Shown: positions 23,259-32,250, numbered from the stretch's first letter. The stretch is 64,000 nucleotides of DNA from Streptomyces sp. NBC_01317 (GCF_035961655.1 NZ_CP108393.1:5255001-5319000); one strand, 5' to 3'. Numbers and translations: made by a program. Notes: a model not told the origin generated them from the letters alone.

Positions 23259-23930
23259 ATGGGGAAGCAGAACACGCATCTGGTCTGGGACTGGAACGGC
23301 ACACTCCTGGACGACATCCAGGCCGTCATCGGGGCGACCAACGCCGCCTTCGGTGAGATCGGGCTGGAGCCGATCACCCTGGCGCGCTACCGCGAGCTGT
23401 ACTGCGTGCCCGTGCCGGTCTTCTACGAGCGGCTGATGGGCCGGCTGCCGACGGACGCCGAATGGACCGTCATGGACGAGACCTTTCACCGGCATTATAC
23501 GGAGCAGCGCGTCGGCTGCGCCCTGACGGCGGGCGTCGAGGAGCTGCTCGCGGGCTGGACGCGGGCGGGCCGCAGCCAGTCGCTGCTGAGCATGTACGGC
23601 CACGAGGAGCTGGTTCCGGTGGTGCGGGGGTACGGCATCGAGAGCCATTTCGTACGGGTCGACGGGCGCACGGGTCCCTCCGGGGGGAGCAAGGCGCTGC
23701 ACATGGAGCGCCATCTGGTCGCCCTGGCGTCGGTCGGCGCGATATCGCCCGAGCGCACGGTGGTCATCGGCGACGCGGTGGACGACGCGGTGGCGGCGGC
23801 GCATGTGGGCGCGCGGGCGGTGCTGTACACGGGCGGGTCGCACAGCAGGACGAGCCTGGCGGCGGCGGGGGTGCCGGTGGTGGACTCCCTGGAGGAGGCG
23901 GTGGCGGCGGCGCAGGATCTGGTGGGCTGA
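23259..23930 (+). CDS. HAD superfamily hydrolase, phosphoglycolate-phosphatase-like
   Basis: 223 aa. Motif I is LVWDWNGTLLDD, with nucleophile Asp11 and an Asn at 13 where most HAD phosphatases carry the general acid/base Asp. A helical cap domain covers about 20-100. Motif II is LLSMYG near 110, motif III is a lysine near GGSKALHMERH, and motif IV is VVIGDAVDDAVAA at about 167-179. The expected reaction is dephosphorylation of a small metabolite, and the substrate cannot be told from sequence. It is the last gene before a 592-bp repeat-bearing gap. Confidence 0.88.
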   Translation: MGKQNTHLVWDWNGTLLDDIQAVIGATNAAFGEIGLEPITLARYRELYCVPVPVFYERLMGRLPTDAEWTVMDETFHRHYTEQRVGCALTAGVEELLAGWTRAGRSQSLLSMYGHEELVPVVRGYGIESHFVRVDGRTGPSGGSKALHMERHLVALASVGAISPERTVVIGDAVDDAVAAAHVGARAVLYTGGSHSRTSLAAAGVPVVDSLEEAVAAAQDLVG

Positions 23931-24522
23931 GAGCGGGTCCCCGGCGTCTGTCCGGTGGGCGGTGCCGTCAGCCCGGTGGGCGTGCCGCTCAGTGATGTCC
24001 TCAATCGCCGGACGGGCTTGATCGGCCCCGGCGTGGTGGGCGGGTGCGGGTCACCGCGTCCTCAATCGCCGGACGGGCTCCGTTGTGGCCCGGCGTGGTG
24101 CGTGGGTGCCGCTTACTGATGTCCTCAATCGCCGGACGGGCTTGAATTGCGCCCGGTGAGGCTTGATGGGGCCGGAGCAGTCCGGAGCCTCTGTGTCGCT
24201 GGCCGGAGTGTCAAACTTCGCGGTGCGCTTTTGTACACATGCGGCTCATGACGGGGCCCCGGTGGAGAGCGATAGCCTGGGGCAGTGATCAGCGCGATAT
24301 GCCGTGGGGGCAGCGAAGCCCCCCGTCTGCGCCCGGAGCGCCACCGCGCCCGGGCCGTCGTCGATCGCCGTTATCCGGACCGGCCGTCAAAATTGGCCAA
24401 TAACGTCCCGGACATCTCTCATCGCGGCATAACGTCGACCCCGACCGGAAACCCCGCGTCGTGGCGTTGTGGCGCTTCCTTCATCTACGTCACGCAACGG
24501 CGCGCGACAGGAGCCAGAGGAC
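23931..24522. other. 592-bp intergenic region: repeat array plus gdh leader
   Basis: No gene is supported here. The left part holds the triple repeat listed separately. The right part, the leader of the glutamate dehydrogenase gene, holds a small GC hairpin (GGGGGC at 24306-24311 with GCCCCC at 24318-24323) and the palindrome ATTGGCCAAT at 24392-24401. It also holds a CGTTAT at 24369 with two inverse copies ATAACG at 24400 and 24429, the latter two as an ATAACGTC direct repeat 29 bp apart. These are possible operator elements of unknown owner. Confidence 0.6.
23997..24142. repeat. Three identical 22-bp direct repeats with a 61-63 bp period
   Basis: Copies at 23997-24018, 24058-24079 and 24121-24142 are identical over 22 bp; the core reads CCTCAATCGCCGGACGGGCT. 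The spacers are also related (CCCGGCGTGGTG followed by GGGTG), so this is a degenerate tandem array of an about 62-bp unit. Very similar CCGGACGGGCT elements are scattered through Streptomyces intergenic regions, often after genes. Confidence 0.8.
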
Positions 24523-27500
24523 ATGCAGACCAAGCTGGACGAAGCCAAGGCCGAGCTGCTCGAACGGGCGGCCCGGGTCGCTGAGAACAGCCCGGCGGGG
24601 GAGACCGGAGGACTGGGGGGCAGCCCCCTGGCCGACCAGGCCGCGGGCGGGTCCGCGCACGAGGGGCGTTCCGGACAGGACGCGCTTCTCGCGTACCTCC
24701 AGCGCTACTACCTGCACACCGCTCCCGAAGACCTGGCCGACCGCGATCCGGTCGACCTCTACGGCGCGGCGCTCTCCCACTACCGACTGGCCGAGAACCG
24801 CCCGCAGGGGACCGCCGACGTGCGGGTCCACACCCCCACGGTCGAGGAGAACGGCTGGACGTCCAGCCACACCGTCGTCGAGGTCGTCACCGACGACATG
24901 CCCTTCCTGGTCGACTCCGTCACCAACGAGCTGTCCCGCCAGGGCCGCGGCATCCACGCCGTGATCCACCCGCAGGTCGTGGTCCGCCGCGACGTCACGG
25001 GCAAGCTGATCGAGGTGCTCCCCGACGGCCCCGCCACCGGGACGGAGCGTCCGCACGACGCGCTCACCGAGTCCTGGATCCACGTCGAGATCGACCGCGA
25101 GTCCGACCGCGACGACCTCCGGCAGATGACCTCCGACCTGCGGCGCGTCCTGTCCGACGTACGGGAGACCGTCGAGGACTGGGACAAGATGCGCGAGGCC
25201 GCGCTGCGCATCGCCGAGGAGCTGCCCACCGAGCCGACCGCGGACGACCTGCGCGTCCAGGAGGTCGACGAGGCCAGGGAGCTGCTGCGCTGGCTGGCCG
25301 CCGACCACTTCACGTTCCTCGGCTACCGCGAGTACCAGCTGACGGACACCGACTCGCTGTCCGCCGTGGCCGGCACCGGCCTCGGCATCCTGCGCTCCGA
25401 CCCGCACCACAGTGAGGACGACGACCACCCGGTCAGCCCGTCGTTCAGCCGGCTGCCCGCCGACGCGCGCGCCAAGGCCCGTGAGCACAAGCTGCTCGTC
25501 CTCACGAAGGCCAACAGCCGCGCCACCGTGCACCGCGCCGGCTATCTCGACTACGTCGGGGTGAAGAAGTTCGACGACAAGGGCAACGTCGTCGGCGAGC
25601 GCCGCTTCCTGGGCCTCTTCTCCTCGGCCGCGTACACCGAGTCCGTCCGCCGGGTGCCGGTCGTGCGCCGCAAGGTCGCCGAGGTCCTTGAGGGCGCCGG
25701 CTACTCGCCGAACAGCCACGACGGCCGCGACCTGGTGCAGATCCTGGAGACGTACCCCCGCGACGAGCTGTTCCAGACGCCGGTCGACCAGCTCCGCTCG
25801 ATCGTCACCAGCGTCCTGTATCTCCAGGAGCGCCGGCGGCTGCGGCTGTACCTGCGCCAGGACGAGTACGGGCGCTACTACTCCGCCCTCGTCTACCTGC
25901 CGCGCGACCGGTACACCACCGGGGTCAGGCTGCGGCTGGTCGACATCCTCAAGGAGGAGCTGGGCGGCACCAGCGTCGACTTCACCGCGTGGAACACGGA
26001 ATCGATCCTCTCCCGGCTGCATTTTGTCGTACGGGTCCCGCCGGGCACCGAGATCGGCGAGCTGACCGACGCGGACGCCGACCGGATCGAGGCCCGGCTC
26101 GTCGAGGCCGCCCGCTCCTGGGCGGACGCCTTCTCCGAGGCGCTCAACACCGAATGCGGCGAGGAGCGCGCCGCCGGGCTGCTGCGCCGGTACGGGGGCG
26201 CCTTCCCCGAGGGCTACAAGGCCGACCACAGCCCCCGGGCCGCGGTCGCCGACCTCGTCCACCTGGAGGCGCTCACCAACGATGGGAAGGACTTCTCGCT
26301 CTCCCTGTACGAACCGGTCGGCGCGGCCCCCGGTGAGCGGCGCTTCAAGATCTACCGGCTGGGCGAGCAGGTGTCCCTCTCGCGCGTCCTGCCCGTGCTC
26401 CAGAGGCTCGGGGTCGAGGTCGTCGACGAGCGTCCGTACGAGCTGCGCTGCGCGGACCGCACCCACGCCTGGATCTACGACTTCGGTCTGCGGATGCCGG
26501 TGAGCGGCCTGGGCGGGGAGACGCGCGCCGACGACGCCCGCGAGCGCTTCCAGGAGGCCTTCGCGGCCGTCTGGACGGGCGCCGCCGAGAACGACGGCTT
26601 CAACTCCCTCGTCCTGGAGGCCGGGCTGAGCTGGCGTCAGGCGATGGTGCTGCGCGCGTACGCCAAGTACCTGCGCCAGTCCGGGTCGACGTTCAGCCAG
26701 GACTACATGGAGGACACCCTCCGTACGAATGTCCACACCACCCGGCTGCTGGTCTCGCTCTTCGAGGCACGGATGTCGCCGGGCCACCAGCGCGCCGGCA
26801 CGGAGCTGACGGACGGGCTGCTGGAGGAGCTGGACGGGGCGCTGGACCAGGTCGCGAGCCTGGACCAGGACCGGATCCTGCGGTCCTTCCTCACGCTCAT
26901 CAAGGCCACGCTGCGGACCAACTACTTCCAGTCCGCGAGCCTGGACACGGGCACGACGGACAAGACCGGCGAGGCCGAGCGGGCCGAGAAGCCCGGGAAG
27001 CCCGGGAAGGCCGACAAGGCCCCGGTCGCCAAGCACCACACGTACGTGTCGATGAAGTTCGACCCGCAGGCCATCCCCGACCTGCCGGCCCCCCGGCCCG
27101 CGTACGAGATCTGGGTCTACTCCCCGCGGGTCGAGGGCGTGCACCTGCGCTTCGGCAAGGTCGCGCGCGGCGGGCTGCGCTGGTCCGACCGGCGGGAGGA
27201 CTTCCGTACGGAGATCCTCGGCCTGGTCAAGGCGCAGATGGTCAAGAACACGGTGATCGTGCCGGTCGGCGCCAAGGGCGGCTTCGTCGCCAAGCAGCTG
27301 CCCGACCCGGCCGCGGACCGGGACGCGTGGCTGGCCGAGGGCATCGCCGCGTACAAGATCTTCATCTCGGCGCTGCTCGACATCACGGACAACATGGTCG
27401 CGGGCGCGGTGGTGCCTCCTACGGACGTCGTCCGGCACGACGAGGACGACACCTACCTGGTCGTCGCCGCGGACAAGGGCACGGCGAGCTTCTCCGACAT

Positions 27501-29592
27501 CGCCAACGCCGTCGCGGTCGCGTACGACTTCTGGCTCGGTGACGCGTTCGCCTCCGGCGGCAGCGCCGGGTACGACCACAAGGGCATGGGCATCACGGCC
27601 CGAGGCGCCTGGGAGTCCGTCGAACGGCACTTCCGGGAGCTGGGGCACGACACCCAGTCCGAGGACTTCACGGTGGTCGGCGTCGGTGACATGTCGGGTG
27701 ACGTGTTCGGCAACGGCATGCTGCTCTCCGAGCACATCAGGCTGGTCGCGGCCTTCGACCACCGGCACATCTTCATCGACCCGCACCCGGACGCGGCCAC
27801 CTCCTTCGAGGAGCGCCGCAGGCTCTTCGGGCTCCAGCGCTCCTCGTGGGCCGACTACGACAAGGCGCTGCTCTCGCAGGGCGGTGGCGTCCACCCCCGT
27901 ACGGCCAAGTCGATCCCCGTCAACACCCACGTCCGCGAGGCGCTCGGCATCGAGCCCGGGGTCACGAAGCTGACCCCCGCCGAGCTGATGAAGGCGATCC
28001 TCCAGGCCCCCGTGGACCTGCTGTGGAACGGCGGGATCGGTACGTACGTCAAGGCGTCCACGGAGACGGACGCGGACGTCGGCGACAAGGCCAACGACGC
28101 GATCCGGGTCAACGGCGAGGATCTGCGGGTCAAGGTCGTCGGCGAGGGCGGCAACCTGGGGCTGACCCAGCTCGGCCGCATCGAGTTCGCCCGCCGGGGC
28201 GCCGGCGGCGAGGGCGGCAAGGTCAACACCGACGCCATCGACAACAGCGCGGGCGTGGACACCTCCGACCACGAGGTCAACATCAAGGTGCTGCTCAACG
28301 GCCTGGTGACGGAGGGGGACATGACGGTCAAGCAGCGCAACAAGCTGCTGGCCGCGATGACCGACGAGGTCGGCTCGCTCGTGCTGCGCAACAACTACGC
28401 GCAGAACACGGCGCTCGGCAACGCGCTCATCCAGTCGCCGTCCCTGCTCCACGCCCACCAGCGCTTCATGCGCAGGCTGGTGCGGGACGGGCATCTGAAC
28501 CGCGCGCTGGAGTTCCTGCCGACCGACCGGCAGGTCCGGGAGCTGCTCAACGCCAACAAGGGACTGTCCCAGCCCGAGCTGGCCGTGCTGCTCGCCTACA
28601 CCAAGATCACGGTGGCGGAGGAGCTGATCCACACGGATCTGCCCGACGACCCGTACCTGCGCAAGCTGCTGCACGCGTACTTCCCCGCCCCGCTGCGGGA
28701 GCAGTTCGCCGAGCAGATCGACGGGCACGCGCTGCGCCGCGAGATCATCACGACGGTGCTGGTCAACGACACGGTGAACACAGGGGGTTCGACCTTCCTG
28801 CACCGGCTCCGCGAGGAGACGGGGGCGTCGATCGAGGAGATCGTACGGGCGCACACCGCGGCCCGCGAGATCTTCGGCCTGAACGCCGTGTGGGACTCCG
28901 TCGAGGCGCTCGACAACAAGGTCGAGGCCGACGTCCAGACCCGGATCCGGCTGCACTCGCGCCGCCTGGTCGAGCGCGGCACGCGCTGGCTGCTGGGCAA
29001 CCGGCCGCAGCCGCTGGAGATCGCGTCCACGATCGAGTTCTTCGCGGCCGGCGTGGAGGACGTCTGGGCGCAGCTGCCGACGATGCTGCGCGGCGCGGAG
29101 CTGGAGTGGTACCAGCGCATCCTGGACGAGCTGACCTCGGCGGACGTGCCGGAGGAGCTGGCCCTGCGGGTCGCCGGGTTCTCCTCGGCCTTCCCGACGC
29201 TGGACGTCGTGGCGATCGCGGACCGTACGGGACAGGACCCGCTGGGCGTCGCCGAGGTGTACTACGACCTCGGGGACCGGCTGCGGATCACCCAGCTGAT
29301 GAACCGGATCATCGAGCTGCCGCGGGCCGACCGCTGGCAGTCCATGGCCCGCGCCTCCATCCGCGAGGACCTGTACGCGGCGCACGCGGGGCTCACCGCG
29401 GACGTGCTGTCCGTCGGGGACGCCAACTCGACTCCCGAGGAGCGCTTCAAGGCGTGGGAGCAGAAGAACGCGGCGATCCTCGGGCGGTCGCGTACGACAC
29501 TGGAGGAGATCCAGAGCTCCGACGCGTTCGACCTGGCGAATCTGTCGGTGGCGATGCGGACGATGCGGACGCTGCTGCGGACGCACAGCTGA
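24523..29592 (+). CDS. gdh: NAD-specific glutamate dehydrogenase, large (GDH180-type)
   Basis: About 1689 aa from the ATG at 24523 with GAGCCAGAGGAC before it; an in-frame upstream start adds only 18 residues. It oxidatively deaminates glutamate to 2-oxoglutarate with NAD and feeds ammonium and carbon to the TCA cycle. The N-terminal about 700 residues hold ACT-like regulatory segments. The catalytic core starts near 890 with the signature KVARGGLRWSDRREDF ... EILGLVKAQMVKNT, containing Lys903 and Lys908, then VPVGAKGGFVAKQLP. The nucleotide-binding part includes FTVVGVGDMSGDVFGNGMLL. A Lys/Glu/Gly/Pro-rich linker of about 25 residues (near 810-835) precedes the core. Its size fits the Streptomyces enzyme class first described in S. 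clavuligerus. The opposite strand also carries a 1698-codon open frame, a GC-skew artefact. Confidence 0.96.
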   Translation: MQTKLDEAKAELLERAARVAENSPAGETGGLGGSPLADQAAGGSAHEGRSGQDALLAYLQRYYLHTAPEDLADRDPVDLYGAALSHYRLAENRPQGTADVRVHTPTVEENGWTSSHTVVEVVTDDMPFLVDSVTNELSRQGRGIHAVIHPQVVVRRDVTGKLIEVLPDGPATGTERPHDALTESWIHVEIDRESDRDDLRQMTSDLRRVLSDVRETVEDWDKMREAALRIAEELPTEPTADDLRVQEVDEARELLRWLAADHFTFLGYREYQLTDTDSLSAVAGTGLGILRSDPHHSEDDDHPVSPSFSRLPADARAKAREHKLLVLTKANSRATVHRAGYLDYVGVKKFDDKGNVVGERRFLGLFSSAAYTESVRRVPVVRRKVAEVLEGAGYSPNSHDGRDLVQILETYPRDELFQTPVDQLRSIVTSVLYLQERRRLRLYLRQDEYGRYYSALVYLPRDRYTTGVRLRLVDILKEELGGTSVDFTAWNTESILSRLHFVVRVPPGTEIGELTDADADRIEARLVEAARSWADAFSEALNTECGEERAAGLLRRYGGAFPEGYKADHSPRAAVADLVHLEALTNDGKDFSLSLYEPVGAAPGERRFKIYRLGEQVSLSRVLPVLQRLGVEVVDERPYELRCADRTHAWIYDFGLRMPVSGLGGETRADDARERFQEAFAAVWTGAAENDGFNSLVLEAGLSWRQAMVLRAYAKYLRQSGSTFSQDYMEDTLRTNVHTTRLLVSLFEARMSPGHQRAGTELTDGLLEELDGALDQVASLDQDRILRSFLTLIKATLRTNYFQSASLDTGTTDKTGEAERAEKPGKPGKADKAPVAKHHTYVSMKFDPQAIPDLPAPRPAYEIWVYSPRVEGVHLRFGKVARGGLRWSDRREDFRTEILGLVKAQMVKNTVIVPVGAKGGFVAKQLPDPAADRDAWLAEGIAAYKIFISALLDITDNMVAGAVVPPTDVVRHDEDDTYLVVAADKGTASFSDIANAVAVAYDFWLGDAFASGGSAGYDHKGMGITARGAWESVERHFRELGHDTQSEDFTVVGVGDMSGDVFGNGMLLSEHIRLVAAFDHRHIFIDPHPDAATSFEERRRLFGLQRSSWADYDKALLSQGGGVHPRTAKSIPVNTHVREALGIEPGVTKLTPAELMKAILQAPVDLLWNGGIGTYVKASTETDADVGDKANDAIRVNGEDLRVKVVGEGGNLGLTQLGRIEFARRGAGGEGGKVNTDAIDNSAGVDTSDHEVNIKVLLNGLVTEGDMTVKQRNKLLAAMTDEVGSLVLRNNYAQNTALGNALIQSPSLLHAHQRFMRRLVRDGHLNRALEFLPTDRQVRELLNANKGLSQPELAVLLAYTKITVAEELIHTDLPDDPYLRKLLHAYFPAPLREQFAEQIDGHALRREIITTVLVNDTVNTGGSTFLHRLREETGASIEEIVRAHTAAREIFGLNAVWDSVEALDNKVEADVQTRIRLHSRRLVERGTRWLLGNRPQPLEIASTIEFFAAGVEDVWAQLPTMLRGAELEWYQRILDELTSADVPEELALRVAGFSSAFPTLDVVAIADRTGQDPLGVAEVYYDLGDRLRITQLMNRIIELPRADRWQSMARASIREDLYAAHAGLTADVLSVGDANSTPEERFKAWEQKNAAILGRSRTTLEEIQSSDAFDLANLSVAMRTMRTLLRTHS

Positions 29593-29617
29593 GCCGTTCA
29601 GCTTGAGCCGTTCAGCT
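29590..29617 (+). repeat. 14-bp exact tandem duplication at the gdh stop codon
   Basis: TGAGCCGTTCAGCT occurs twice head to tail (29590-29603 and 29604-29617), and the first copy begins with the gdh TGA. It leads into the terminator hairpin. Confidence 0.8.
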
Positions 29618-29627
29618 GAATCGCGCC

Positions 29628-29680
29628 GCGCCCCGGCCTCCGTACGAGCTGTCTCTCAGCTCGTACGGAGGCCGGGGCGC
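29628..29680. terminator. Perfect 24-bp hairpin between gdh and the exporter operon
   Basis: Positions 29628-29651 and 29657-29680 are perfect reverse complements around a TCTCT loop. It lies between convergent gdh and the ABC ATPase gene and should terminate both. Confidence 0.9.
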
Positions 29681-29708
29681 GTGGCCGTCCTGTTCCTGGT
29701 TCTTGTTC

Positions 29709-30548
29709 CTACTTCTTGCCACCGGTGAACTTCTGGTAGGCGGCCACGACCTCTTTCGCCGGGCCGTCCATCCGCAGGACCCCCGATTCCAGCCAGAGCG
29801 CGCGGTCGCAGGTCTCGGTGATGGTGTTGTTGCTGTGGCTGACGAGGAAGACCGTGCCGGCCTCCTTCCTCAGCTCGGCGATGCGCTCCTTGCTGCGGCG
29901 CTGGAACTTGGCGTCGCCGGTGGAGAGCGCCTCGTCGATCAGCAGGACGTCGTGGTTCTTGGCGGCGGCGATGGAGAAGCGCAGGCGGGCGCCCATGCCC
30001 GAGGAGTACGTCCGCATCGGCAGTGAGATGAAGTCGCCCTTCTCGTTGATGCCGGAGAACTCCACGATGTCCGCGTACCGCTCGCGGACCTGCTCGCGCG
30101 TCATGCCCATGGCGAGTCCGCCGAGGATGACGTTGCGCTCGCCGGTGAGGTCGCCCATCAGCGCCGCGTTGACGCCGAGAAGGGAGGGCTGGCCCTCGGT
30201 GTGGATCAGGCCCTCGCTCGGCGGCAGCAGCCCGGCGATGGCCTTGAGCAGGGTCGACTTGCCGGAGCCGTTGGAGCCGATGAGGCCGATGGCCTCGCCC
30301 TTGTACGCGACGAAGCTGACGCCCTTGACCGCGTGCACCTCGCGGACGCCGGGGGCGGCGCGGCGGGAGGCGATACGGCTGAGGGCGGAGGTCGCGGAGC
30401 CCTTGCCGCCCTTGGTGCCGTGGACCTTGTACGTGATGTGGACACCGTCGACGATCACGGTGGGGGTGGGCTCGGGGGCGGGGGGTTCGGGGGCGGGGGC
30501 GGCCCGCGTTTCGGCCTTGGTGAGGTCGGTCCTGGTCAGGTCAGCCAC
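29709..30548 (-). CDS. ABC transporter ATPase, TagH-like polysaccharide/teichoic acid exporter
   Basis: 279 aa from a GTG at 30548 with GGAGGAG seven bases ahead; it overlaps the permease stop by 8 bp. Walker A GSNGSGKS is at 91-98, the signature YSSGMGARL at 181-189, Walker B VLLIDEAL at 201-208 and the switch His at FLVSHSN. The first 30 residues are Pro/Ala/Thr-rich. The GVNAALMGDLTGERNVILGG block and the GDAKFQRRSKERI segment after Walker B are typical of ATPases that export lipid-linked wall or surface polymers (TagH, Wzt). It works with the permease upstream, and its stop faces gdh. Confidence 0.9.
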   Translation of the reverse strand: MADLTRTDLTKAETRAAPAPEPPAPEPTPTVIVDGVHITYKVHGTKGGKGSATSALSRIASRRAAPGVREVHAVKGVSFVAYKGEAIGLIGSNGSGKSTLLKAIAGLLPPSEGLIHTEGQPSLLGVNAALMGDLTGERNVILGGLAMGMTREQVRERYADIVEFSGINEKGDFISLPMRTYSSGMGARLRFSIAAAKNHDVLLIDEALSTGDAKFQRRSKERIAELRKEAGTVFLVSHSNNTITETCDRALWLESGVLRMDGPAKEVVAAYQKFTGGKK

Positions 30549-31500
30549 GTCCGTACTCCTCCTCTGCCTTCCAGAAGTAGACAAATCCGCCGACCCCGAC
30601 CACCACCGCCCAGCCGAGCGCGATGGCCCAGACGTGGTCGGGCAGTTTGTCGGAGCCGAAGCTGTCGATGAGGGCGAAGCGCATCAGGTCGATGTAGACG
30701 GCGGCGGGGTTCCACTGGAGGAGCAGCGCCACCGAGTGCGGCAGCTTCCCGGACACCTTGTCGATGCTGTACATCACGCCCGAGACGTACATCCAGGTGC
30801 GCAGCAGGAAGGGCGTCAGCTGGGCGATGTCCGGCGTCTTGGCGCCGAGCCTGGCCATGATCATCGAGAGGCCGGCCAGGAACACCGACTGGAGCAGCAG
30901 TGCGGGCGCCGCCAGCAGCCAGCTGAGCGTCGGGTACTGCCCGAAGCAGACCAGGATCGCGGCCAGCGCGGCCATCGAGAAGAGCAGCTGCTGGAGCTGC
31001 TGGAGCGCGAAGGCCAGGGGCAGCGAGGCGCGGGGGAAGTGCAGGGCCCTGACAAGGCCCAGGTTCCCCGAGATCGCCCGGGTGCCGGAGGTGATCGCGC
31101 TGGACGTGAAGGTCCAGATGAAGACGCCGGTGACGAGGAACGGGATGTAGTCCGGCACGCCGTGCTTGGTGTTCAGCAGGATGCCGAAGATGAAGTAGTA
31201 GACCGTCGCGTTGAGCAGCGGGGTCATGATCTGCCAGACCTGGCCGAGTTTCGCCTGGCTGTACTGGGACATCAGCCGGGCGGTCGCGAACGCGGTGATG
31301 AAATGGCGGCGCGACCAGAGCTGGCGGACGTACGCGGGCAGTGAGGGGCGCGCTCCGCTCACGGTCAGTCCGTGGCGGGCGGCGAGGGCGGCCAGGTCCG
31401 TACCGGGCGGCAGGAGACCGGTTCCGACCTGGGCGTTCTCGCCTTTCCGGTCGGGGTCCTGTCCGGGGTTCGGCGTGGTGGGGGAGATCGTCTGGCTCAC
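30541..31500 (-). CDS. ABC transporter permease, TagG-like polysaccharide exporter
   Basis: 319 aa from a GTG at 31500; a longer frame to 31563 would begin at about the predicted transcription start, so the shorter start is preferred. A cytoplasmic N-terminus of about 70 residues is followed by RRHFITAFATARLMSQYSQA, typical of ABC-2 permeases of the TagG/Wzm kind, and about six membrane segments (for example VWQIMTPLLNATVYYFIFGI, LLLQSVFLAGLSMIMA, HVWAIALGWAVVVGVGGFVY). With the ATPase it would flip an undecaprenyl-linked polymer across the membrane. The CDP-glycerol-type transferase beyond the TetR gene suggests a teichoic-acid-like substrate. Confidence 0.9.
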   Translation of the reverse strand: MSQTISPTTPNPGQDPDRKGENAQVGTGLLPPGTDLAALAARHGLTVSGARPSLPAYVRQLWSRRHFITAFATARLMSQYSQAKLGQVWQIMTPLLNATVYYFIFGILLNTKHGVPDYIPFLVTGVFIWTFTSSAITSGTRAISGNLGLVRALHFPRASLPLAFALQQLQQLLFSMAALAAILVCFGQYPTLSWLLAAPALLLQSVFLAGLSMIMARLGAKTPDIAQLTPFLLRTWMYVSGVMYSIDKVSGKLPHSVALLLQWNPAAVYIDLMRFALIDSFGSDKLPDHVWAIALGWAVVVGVGGFVYFWKAEEEYGRG

Positions 31501-31568
31501 AGGTACCGCTTTCGACGGTGGCTGGGTCGACGCAGGCGATGGAACGGGTCCGTATCGTCGCAACGTCG

Positions 31569-31598
31569 ATGCTAGGACGATTTTCCGACGGAACGCAA
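31569..31598 (-). promoter_or_regulatory. Candidate promoter of the exporter operon
   Basis: On the minus strand TTGCGT (31598-31593) and TAGCAT (31574-31569) are separated by 18 bp, a fair match to the housekeeping consensus. Transcription would start near 31562, about 60 nt before the permease GTG. It lies in the 138-bp gap shared with the divergent TetR gene. Confidence 0.45.
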
Positions 31599-31638
31599 CC
31601 GTAGCGTCGTGACGCCTTGGTCAAGCTATGCTCAACTC

Positions 31639-32250
31639 ATGACCACGGATCCGCGCACTTCACGCCGCGTACCCGCGGGAGCCGCCGTGCTCCGGGAGGA
31701 CGTGACCGACGCCATCCGCGCCGCGGTGTTCGAGGAACTGGCCGCGGTCGGGTTCGCCCGGATGTCGATCGAGGGCATCGCGCGGCGGGCCGGGGTCGGC
31801 AAGACCGCCGTGTACCGCCGGTGGAAGTCGAAGCTGGCGCTCGTGCTGGACCTGCTGTCCGTCTTCGCCGCGCAGGGCCTGCCCGCGCCGGCCACCGGGT
31901 CGCTCTACGGGGACGTACGGGCGCTGCTGGAAGTGGCCTCGCACGCGTTGCGCCATCCGGTGGCCTCGCAGGTGATCCCGGACCTGCTGGTGGAGGCGGC
32001 GCGCCACCCGGAGATCTCCGACGCGATCAAGACGGCGCTGCTGGACGGTCAGCAGGGGATCGCGGCGGTGATCGTGCGGGAGGCGGTGGAGCGGGGGGAA
32101 CTGCCGGAGGGCACGGACCCGGACCGGGCGCTGGACCTGACCGTGGGGCCGCTGTACTGGCGGCTCGTGGTGGTCAGGAACGACCTGCCCAAGGGGTATC
32201 TGGACATGCTGGCGGCGTCGGCGGTGGCCGCGCTCAAGGGCGGCGCGTAG
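31639..32250 (+). CDS. TetR family transcriptional regulator
   Basis: 203 aa from the ATG at 31639. The helix-turn-helix is at about 35-68 (FARMSIEGIARRAGVGKTAV, then YRRWKSKLAL). The C-terminal ligand domain is of the TetR_C type seen in RutR/AcrR-like actinobacterial regulators (DPDRALDLTVGPLYWRLVV). No Shine-Dalgarno precedes the ATG, and a TATGCT at 31627-31632 would place the transcription start on the ATG itself, so the mRNA may be leaderless. It is divergent from the polymer exporter operon, whose promoter it probably controls. No perfect palindrome was found in the gap. Confidence 0.88.
   Translation: MTTDPRTSRRVPAGAAVLREDVTDAIRAAVFEELAAVGFARMSIEGIARRAGVGKTAVYRRWKSKLALVLDLLSVFAAQGLPAPATGSLYGDVRALLEVASHALRHPVASQVIPDLLVEAARHPEISDAIKTALLDGQQGIAAVIVREAVERGELPEGTDPDRALDLTVGPLYWRLVVVRNDLPKGYLDMLAASAVAALKGGA

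Noticed and set aside
23997-24142. Possible CRISPR array
   Set aside because: Only three repeats are present, the spacers are related to each other, there is no leader, and no cas genes lie nearby. A degenerate tandem repeat explains it.
24285-24584. 99-codon frame overlapping the gdh start
   Set aside because: It runs out of frame into the dehydrogenase coding region, with no Shine-Dalgarno and no domain.
24490-29586. A 1698-codon open frame antisense to the glutamate dehydrogenase gene
   Set aside because: High third-position GC leaves few stops on the opposite strand. The antisense product is low complexity with no recognisable domain, while the sense strand encodes an intact conserved enzyme.
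31501-31638. A palindromic TetR operator in the exporter/TetR gap
   Set aside because: Only short arms such as ACGG and CCGT were found, too weak to call.
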